This document shows, piece by piece, positions 6,553 through 10,738 of a DNA stretch of 10,738 nucleotides; positions within the stretch are counted from its first letter, which is position 1; the number at the start of each line of letters is the position of its first letter. Source of the stretch: JBBRLG01 sp038231495. Its GTDB lineage: Bacteria; Planctomycetota; Planctomycetia; Gemmatales; Gemmataceae. A program made the translations under genes and the position numbers. The notes below the pieces were generated by a model. It did not search any database. It saw only the letters and a list, made by a program, of their open reading frames with translations, and was not told where the DNA came from. The stretch spans positions 1 to 10,738 of the forward strand of contig JBBRLG010000235.1 in NCBI GenBank assembly GCA_038231495.1, read 5' to 3'.

Positions 6553-8202
6553 ATGCGAACGCGATTGATGCCGAGCCTGGTGCTGCTGTGCCTGGTTGTC
6601 CCCGCCTTGCCGGCACGGGCCGCCGAGGAGAAGGGGCTGCCCGCCATCGTCGTCAGGATGAAATCACTCGACGGGCTGGTGGACGACTTCCGCTACCTCG
6701 CCGAGTTGGCAGAGAAGGAAAACGAGGCCAAGCAGTTTGAAGGCCTTTTCAAAGGCATGGTCGGCAAAAACGGCCTCGAAGGGATCGACACGAAGAAGCC
6801 GCTGGCCCTCTACGGCCGCATCGGCCCCAACGTCGCCGACAGTGAAGTGGTGCTCATGGTCCCGATCGCCGACGAAAAGGCGTTCCTGGCCCTACTCGAA
6901 CGCACCGAGATCAAGGCCGAAAAGAACAAGGACGGCGTTTACACCGCCAGCGGCGACAAGCTGAAGGAACTGAAGCAGACCGTCTACTTCCGCTTCGCCA
7001 ACGGCTACGCTTACATCACGTTCAACGACGCCGGTTTCATCGCCAAGGACAAAGTGCTGCTGCCCGCCCAGGTGCTGCCGACCGACAAGCTCACCACCCT
7101 GTCGGTGACGCTGAGCATCGACCAAATTCCCGTCGAACTGCGGCAGATCGTCCTCGGTCAGCTCGAATTGCAGATGGGCAAGGCCAAGGAAGAGGCGCCG
7201 CCGAACGAGACCAAGGTTCAGCGCGACTTCCGTTACGCCGCGGTCGATGAGGTGACGGCGGACGTCAAGTCGCTGTTGACCGACGGCCAGGACCTGTCGC
7301 TGAGCATCGACGTGGACCGCAAGTCCGAAGACATCGCGCTGGCGATGACCCTGAGCGGCAAGTCGGGCAGTACGCTGGCCACGAATTTCGCGGACCTGGG
7401 CAAGGCCAAGAGCATCGGTGCCGGCCTGATCGGCAGCGATTCGGCCATGAACGTGCTCGCCCACCTCATGATCTCCGACAAGTTGCGCAAAGCGCTCACG
7501 CCGGTGATCGACGAAGGCTTCAAGAAGGCGTTGGCGGACGAGAAAGACGACAAGAAGCGCGCGATGGCCGCCAAGCTCTTGAAGGTTGTCGAGCCGTCGC
7601 TCAAGGCCGGCGAACTGGACTTCGGCCTGAACCTGCGCGGCCCGAACGCCAACGGCTTCTATGCCGGCGTGGGCGCGCTCAAGGTCAAGGACGGCAAAGC
7701 CCTTGAGAACGCGCTCAAGGACCTTCTCAAGGACGCGTCGGCGGAGGACAAGAAGGACCTCACGCTGGATTTCGAGAAGGTGAAGGAAGTCAGCATCCAC
7801 CGCGTGAAGCCGGGCAAGGATTACACCGAGGACGCCAAAAAGGTATTCGGCGACAACCCGGCGTACTTCGCCTTCCGCGACGACGCGCTCTTTTTGAGCA
7901 TGGGCGAAGGCGGCCTGACCGCGATCAAGGAAGCGATCGCCAGCGAGCCGAAGCCGAGCAAGACGTTGCAGATGGAAATGGCAATGGGCCGGCTCGCCAA
8001 GCTGGCGACGGAGGACCAGCAAATCGTTCTCAGTGCCGCCAAAAAGGCGTTCGCCAAGACCAAGAACGGCGACCGCATCACCCTGTCGCTCGAAGGCGGC
8101 AAGTCGCTCAAGTTGCGCGTCAGCATGAAGGCGCAGCTCGTGACGTTCTTCACCATCATCGCGGAGGCGCAGGCGAAGAACAAGAAGACCGATTTTGAAT
8201 GA
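6553..8202 (+). CDS. Secreted lysine-rich protein of unknown function
   Basis: The 549-residue protein has a clear signal peptide: MRTR, a hydrophobic core (8-19) and PARA followed by AEEKG, with cleavage expected after Ala23. I do not recognise a named domain. The mature part is rich in Lys, Asp, Glu, Leu and Ala, has no further membrane segment and no cysteine in the mature part that I can see. It appears to alternate strand-rich segments (LALYGRIGPNVAD, YTASGDKLKEL, FYAGVGALKVKDG) with helical Lys/Glu segments (for example 310-345 and 385-405). The overall style resembles secreted planctomycete proteins annotated only as hypothetical. The ATG at 6553 is well supported by AGGAG at 6541-6545, 7 nt away. 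The gene is divergent from the DUF6807 operon, is followed 11 nt after its stop by a perfect palindrome, and lies upstream of an exported protease gene with its own likely promoter. Confidence 0.82.
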   Translation: MRTRLMPSLVLLCLVVPALPARAAEEKGLPAIVVRMKSLDGLVDDFRYLAELAEKENEAKQFEGLFKGMVGKNGLEGIDTKKPLALYGRIGPNVADSEVVLMVPIADEKAFLALLERTEIKAEKNKDGVYTASGDKLKELKQTVYFRFANGYAYITFNDAGFIAKDKVLLPAQVLPTDKLTTLSVTLSIDQIPVELRQIVLGQLELQMGKAKEEAPPNETKVQRDFRYAAVDEVTADVKSLLTDGQDLSLSIDVDRKSEDIALAMTLSGKSGSTLATNFADLGKAKSIGAGLIGSDSAMNVLAHLMISDKLRKALTPVIDEGFKKALADEKDDKKRAMAAKLLKVVEPSLKAGELDFGLNLRGPNANGFYAGVGALKVKDGKALENALKDLLKDASAEDKKDLTLDFEKVKEVSIHRVKPGKDYTEDAKKVFGDNPAYFAFRDDALFLSMGEGGLTAIKEAIASEPKPSKTLQMEMAMGRLAKLATEDQQIVLSAAKKAFAKTKNGDRITLSLEGGKSLKLRVSMKAQLVTFFTIIAEAQAKNKKTDFE

Positions 8203-8212
8203 GGTCGATCCC

Positions 8213-8244
8213 GCCGCTTGCGGCTTTGCAAAGCCGCAAGCGGC
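8213..8244. repeat. Perfect 32-nt palindrome after the secreted protein gene
   Basis: The two 16-nt halves, GCCGCTTGCGGCTTTG and its reverse complement, are exact and have no spacer. It starts 11 nt after the stop codon at 8200-8202 and lacks a following T-run. Each half also contains its own short palindrome (GCCGCttGCGGC). The same core is found at 1170-1211, as a half-copy at 2854-2870 and in diverged form at 9759-9802. A role as transcript terminator or mRNA 3'-end stabiliser is likely. Confidence 0.88.
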
Positions 8245-8289
8245 AATCTCCCTTTCAGAACTCCCCTCGCGTCGATTTACACCCTTTCG

Positions 8290-8295
8290 TATAAT
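8290..8295 (+). promoter_or_regulatory. Perfect -10 hexamer upstream of the protease gene
   Basis: TATAAT lies 44 nt before the ATG at 8340 and after the palindrome that closes the previous gene. No convincing -35 hexamer is found at 16-18 nt upstream (TCGCGT at 8267-8272), so an activator or a less usual -35 may be involved. It suggests that the protease gene is transcribed on its own. Confidence 0.4.
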
Positions 8296-8339
8296 CCTGC
8301 CGTCTTCTTTTCCGCGCCTCTAAGCCAAAGGATGCGTTC

Positions 8340-9746
8340 ATGTCCCGCCGAAACCTGGCCTGGTTGCTGGGCATCGCCGCCGTCTCGATCCTCTCCGTTG
8401 CCGTCTTCGACCGCGTCCCCTCCCGGGCCGACAACCGCGATTACGAAATGGTTCGGCTCGTGGTGGACGTGCTGCACGAAGTCCGCGAGAAGTACGCCGT
8501 CGATATCGACGAGAAGCGCGAACGCAAGCTCGTCGAGGACATGATTAACGGCGGCCTGGAACGGCTCGACCAGCACTCGACGTACATCAATCCCACGGAA
8601 TTCAAGCAGTTCGAGAAGAACAGCAAGGGCAAGTTCGGCGGCATCGGCATCGAGGTCGGCTACGACCGCCAGAACCGCGGCCAGTTGACCGTCATCAGTC
8701 CCGTGCCCGACACGCCGGCGTACAAAGGCGGCGTCCTCGCCGGCGATTTGATCGTCAAGATCGACGGCAAGGCGACCGAAAACATGCGGTTGAGCGAAGC
8801 CATCGAAATGATCCAGGGCAAGGCCGGCGACCCGATCACGTTGACGGTCCTTCACGAAGGCAAGAAAGACCCGGTAGACATTCCTCTAGTCCGCTCCGAC
8901 ATCAAGATCGACAGCGTTCGCGGCGACCAGCGCAAGGCGAGCAACCCGGCCGAGTGGGATTTCTTCCTCGACAAGAAGGCGTACGGCGTGGACCGCGTCG
9001 GCTACCTCCGGCTGTCGAGCTTCAGCGAAACCGCGACGGCCGAAATGCGGGCCGTGGTCGGGCAACTGGAAAAAGACGGCGCGCAGGGGCTAATCATCGA
9101 CCTGCGCGGCAACCCCGGCGGCCTGTTGCAAGCGGCGGTGGACATTTCCGACATGTTCCTGCCGCCGGGCAAGCGCGTCGTCAGCACGAAGGGCCGTAAC
9201 GAAAAGCAGGACGTATTCGACGCGACTGGCGGCACCAAATACCTTCAACCCGCCGAGAAGTGCCCCATCGTCATCCTGATTAACAAGTACAGTGCGAGTG
9301 CCAGTGAAATCCTGGCGGCGGCGCTGCAAGACCACGGCCGCGCCGTCGTCGTCGGCGAGCGCAGCTACGGCAAGGGCAGCGTCCAGAACATCATTCGCAT
9401 GGAAAACAACACGAGCGCCCTGAAGCTGACGACCGCGAGTTACTGGCGTCCGAGTGAAAAGAACATTCACCGCTTCCCCGACAGCAAGGAGACGGACGAA
9501 TGGGGCGTGAAGCCGAATCCCGGTTTTGAAGTACCGATGAAGGACGAGGAGCGCCTGGAATACTTGCTTTATCGCAACGACCGGGACGTGGTCCGGGCCA
9601 AAAAAGATGCCCCGGACGCGGTTGAAAAGAAGGACGACAAGAAGCCGTTCGCCGACCGCGTGCTGGACAAGGCCGTCGATTACTTGAAGAAGGAAATCAA
9701 CAAACGGGGCGCGGCCCTCGATGTGTTGGACATCAAGCGCGCCTGA
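8340..9746 (+). CDS. ctpA: S41-family carboxyl-terminal processing protease
   Basis: This is a serine endopeptidase that cuts near the C termini of exported proteins and acts outside the cytoplasmic membrane. The N terminus (residues 1-25) is a signal peptide or anchor: RR, then LAWLLGIAAVSILSVAVF. A helical region with GGLERLDQHSTYINP (71-85) precedes a PDZ domain (about 97-185, with FGGIGIEV and GGVLAGDLIVKIDG). The S41 catalytic domain follows, with VGYLRLSSF (220-228), LIIDLRGNPGG (251-261), NKYSASASEI (315-324) and GERSYGKGSVQ (339-349). The dyad is assigned to Ser320 and Lys345, with the 25-residue spacing known from Prc and CtpB. The C terminus (about 400-468) is Lys/Asp-rich. At 468 residues it is of usual CtpA size, far shorter than E. 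coli Prc. AAAGGA (8327-8332) supports the ATG at 8340. The substrate is unknown. Confidence 0.94.
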   Translation: MSRRNLAWLLGIAAVSILSVAVFDRVPSRADNRDYEMVRLVVDVLHEVREKYAVDIDEKRERKLVEDMINGGLERLDQHSTYINPTEFKQFEKNSKGKFGGIGIEVGYDRQNRGQLTVISPVPDTPAYKGGVLAGDLIVKIDGKATENMRLSEAIEMIQGKAGDPITLTVLHEGKKDPVDIPLVRSDIKIDSVRGDQRKASNPAEWDFFLDKKAYGVDRVGYLRLSSFSETATAEMRAVVGQLEKDGAQGLIIDLRGNPGGLLQAAVDISDMFLPPGKRVVSTKGRNEKQDVFDATGGTKYLQPAEKCPIVILINKYSASASEILAAALQDHGRAVVVGERSYGKGSVQNIIRMENNTSALKLTTASYWRPSEKNIHRFPDSKETDEWGVKPNPGFEVPMKDEERLEYLLYRNDRDVVRAKKDAPDAVEKKDDKKPFADRVLDKAVDYLKKEINKRGAALDVLDIKRA

Positions 9747-9758
9747 GACTCGACTCTT

Positions 9759-9802
9759 GCCGCGTGCGGCGGTGCGGTTTTTACCGCAACGCCGCAAGCG
9801 GC
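9759..9802. repeat. Diverged palindrome after the protease gene, probable terminator
   Basis: The arms 9759-9778 and 9783-9802 pair at 18 of 20 positions around a TTTT loop and begin 13 nt after the stop codon. The right arm contains GCCGCAAGCGGC as in the other copies of the family; the left arm has drifted at two positions (GCCGCG for GCCGCT, and GCGGCGG for GCGGCGT). It is the third full copy found at a gene 3' end. Confidence 0.8.
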
Positions 9803-9963
9803 CACCCCCCACACATGAGCCAGCGTCGCAAATCGCCAGCAACCAACACATTTCTCATAAACCATTCGTGACAAACGAGTTCCGTCCGCCACCTTCTGGT
9901 TTTCAGCCTCCATTCTCTTGTTGATGGCCTGACACTGGTATGGATTGTGCCTGTCCCAAGTGC

Positions 9964-10080
9964 TGTGCGGACGGCAGGGGCGAAACAGACCTGGCCGGTT
10001 ACCCGCCTTCTAGCAAGGCCCGCCGCGCGACGGGTGGCGGCGGCGGGACCGGCCTGTCCAGGTTCGCCCGTGTGCGGACG
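9964..10080. repeat. Imperfect long inverted repeat bracketed by a 10-bp direct repeat
   Basis: The exact 10-mer TGTGCGGACG occurs at 9964-9973 and 10071-10080. Between them lie paired blocks: GGGCGAA (9978-9984) with TTCGCCC (10063-10069), GGCCGGT (9993-9999) with ACCGGCC (10048-10054), and CCCGCC (10002-10007) with GGCGGG (10042-10047). Internal loops separate the first two pairs of blocks. The arrangement looks like a miniature non-coding mobile element of about 97 nt with a target duplication, or a structured RNA. No transposase is present. Neither reading is proven. Confidence 0.5.
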
Positions 10081-10103
10081 ATAAGAGAAGAACGGCGAGC
10101 CGG

Positions 10104-10150
10104 GAGCGGAAGCGACCGGAGTGAATGCCAATCTCCGGTCGCTTACGCTC
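10104..10150. repeat. Hairpin upstream of the sigma factor gene
   Basis: AAGCGACCGGAG (10110-10121) pairs perfectly with 10133-10144, and after one mismatch the stem continues for five pairs (10104-10108 with 10146-10150), giving 17 of 18 pairs around an 11-nt loop. A competing short stem is possible between GAATGCC in the loop (10123-10129) and GGCATTC (10151-10157). It lies 77 nt before the sigma factor ATG and could be a terminator, a leader structure or a dispersed repeat. Confidence 0.65.
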
Positions 10151-10226
10151 GGCATTCCGTCGAAACCTGAACTAAGATGTACTTTAAGGTAGCCAGGGTT
10201 CCCACACCGCGCTGGAATTACTCCCC

Positions 10227-10738
10227 ATGACACGACCGCGCCGTCTACGCACCGATTCGGTCCAGTCCCCACTGGAAACTTACTTGCGCGAGATCAACGA
10301 AACGCCGTTGCTCAACGCCGAGGAAGAGAAAACCCTGGCCTACCGCATCGAGGACGGCGACAGCGAAGCCCGCGATCGCATGGTCCGCGCCAACCTGCGG
10401 CTGGTGGTGAACATTGCCCGCAGCTACACCGGCAAAGGCCTGGGACTGCAAGACCTCATCGAGGAAGGCAACCTCGGCCTGTTGCGTGCCGTGGAAGGGT
10501 TCGACCCGTCCATGAATACGCGCTTCAGCACCTACGCCAGTTACTGGATCAAGCAGTCGATCAAGCGGGCCCTGGTGAATACGGCCAAGCCGATCCGGAT
10601 CCCGGCCTACATGGTCGAGCTGCTCAACAAGTGGCGGCGTGCGACCGTCGAACTTCAGGAGGAGCTGGGTCGGGCGCCGACCGATCAGGAAGTGGGGCTG
10701 AGCCTCGGTCTCTCCAAGAAGAAGCTCAAGATCATCGA
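10227..10738 (+). CDS. RNA polymerase sigma-70 factor, RpoD/SigA type (3' end outside window)
   Basis: The visible 170 residues belong to a primary or primary-like sigma factor that directs core RNA polymerase to promoters. Region 1.2 (about 12-44, SPLETYLREINETPLLNAEEE) is followed by region 2: LRLVVNIARSYTGKGLGLQDLIEEGNLGL (57-85) and FDPSMNTRFSTYASYWIKQSIKRAL (92-116), covering core binding, promoter melting and -10 recognition. Region 3 begins with KPIRIPAYM (121-129) and continues to the window end. There is no region 1.1: only 11 residues precede region 1.2, which suits a short group 1 or group 2 factor. Tyr-Trp (106-107) stands where many housekeeping sigmas have Trp-Trp in the melting segment. 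The ATG at 10227 is the natural start, with only a weak GGAA upstream. The reading frame is open to the last base, so the gene is cut by the window and not truncated biologically. Confidence 0.9.
   Translation, partial: MTRPRRLRTDSVQSPLETYLREINETPLLNAEEEKTLAYRIEDGDSEARDRMVRANLRLVVNIARSYTGKGLGLQDLIEEGNLGLLRAVEGFDPSMNTRFSTYASYWIKQSIKRALVNTAKPIRIPAYMVELLNKWRRATVELQEELGRAPTDQEVGLSLGLSKKKLKII

Larger units (their letters stand above)
9747..10226. other. 480-nt gene-free region rich in palindromes
   Basis: No convincing gene is present on either strand. From left to right it holds a palindrome after the protease gene (9759-9802), a comparatively A+T-rich stretch (about 9820-9945), an imperfect long stem flanked by a 10-bp direct repeat (9964-10080), a second hairpin (10104-10150), and the leader of the sigma factor gene (about 10160-10226). 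Short open frames here run across the palindromes and lack ribosome-binding sites. Confidence 0.7.

Noticed and set aside
6892..8022. Minus-strand frame of 376 codons opposite the secreted protein gene
   Set aside because: Antisense shadow of a Lys/Leu-rich gene; no ribosome-binding site or domain.
1157..9802. CRISPR-like array from the repeated GCCGCTTGCGGC units
   Set aside because: Copies are kilobases apart, not regularly spaced, and no cas gene is present.
9090..9851. Minus-strand frame of 253 codons over the end of the protease gene
   Set aside because: It begins in the intergenic palindrome region and runs antisense to conserved S41 catalytic sequence.
9940..10170. Small Cys-rich open frame (76 codons, begins MDCACPKCC)
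   Set aside because: Attractive Cys cluster, but the frame runs through both palindromic structures, lacks a ribosome-binding site and becomes Arg/Gly low-complexity.
9747..10226. tRNA or known small RNA in the long intergenic region
   Set aside because: No cloverleaf, TTCRANY-type arm or CCA end was recognised; the stems seen are simple palindromes.

Overview
The window looks like chromosomal DNA from a planctomycete, most likely of the Gemmataceae type. This is inferred from the high G+C content, the low gene density in short divergent or convergent groups, a secreted DUF6807 (PmoA-like) protein, lysine-rich secreted proteins of lineage-restricted type, and large G+C-rich palindromes between genes. 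No phage, plasmid, CRISPR, rRNA or tRNA signature was seen.

Layout. (1) 1-158: a 33-bp-arm hairpin, then an NAD-type 6-phosphogluconate dehydrogenase gene (159-1139, +). (2) A convergent polytopic membrane protein of glycosyltransferase-C-like appearance (1220-2758, -); a long hairpin separates the two genes and overlaps the membrane gene's stop codon. (3) A divergent intergenic region, then two tandem paralogous small membrane proteins with paired Cys/His motifs (2973-3632 and 3724-4356, +), which I do not recognise as a described family. (4) A two-gene minus-strand operon, secreted DUF6807 protein then ROK-family glucokinase (6396 down to 4357), whose end abuts the second paralog stop codon to stop codon. 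(5) Divergent from it, a 549-residue secreted protein of unknown function (6553-8202, +), a perfect 32-nt palindrome, and a carboxyl-terminal processing protease (8340-9746, +). (6) A 480-nt gene-free stretch holding three separate palindromic structures, one of them bracketed by an exact 10-bp direct repeat. (7) The 5' part of a primary-type sigma-70 factor gene (10227 to the window end, cut off).

Functionally this is mostly housekeeping: sugar phosphorylation, oxidative pentose phosphate pathway, envelope proteolysis and transcription initiation. The less explained content is the pair of Cys/His membrane paralogs and the set of intergenic palindromes. One palindrome family (core GCCGCTTGCGGC) occurs at three gene 3' ends plus one half-copy, and an exact 17-mer from it is present three times. 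A candidate miniature-element-like structure lies upstream of the sigma factor gene.
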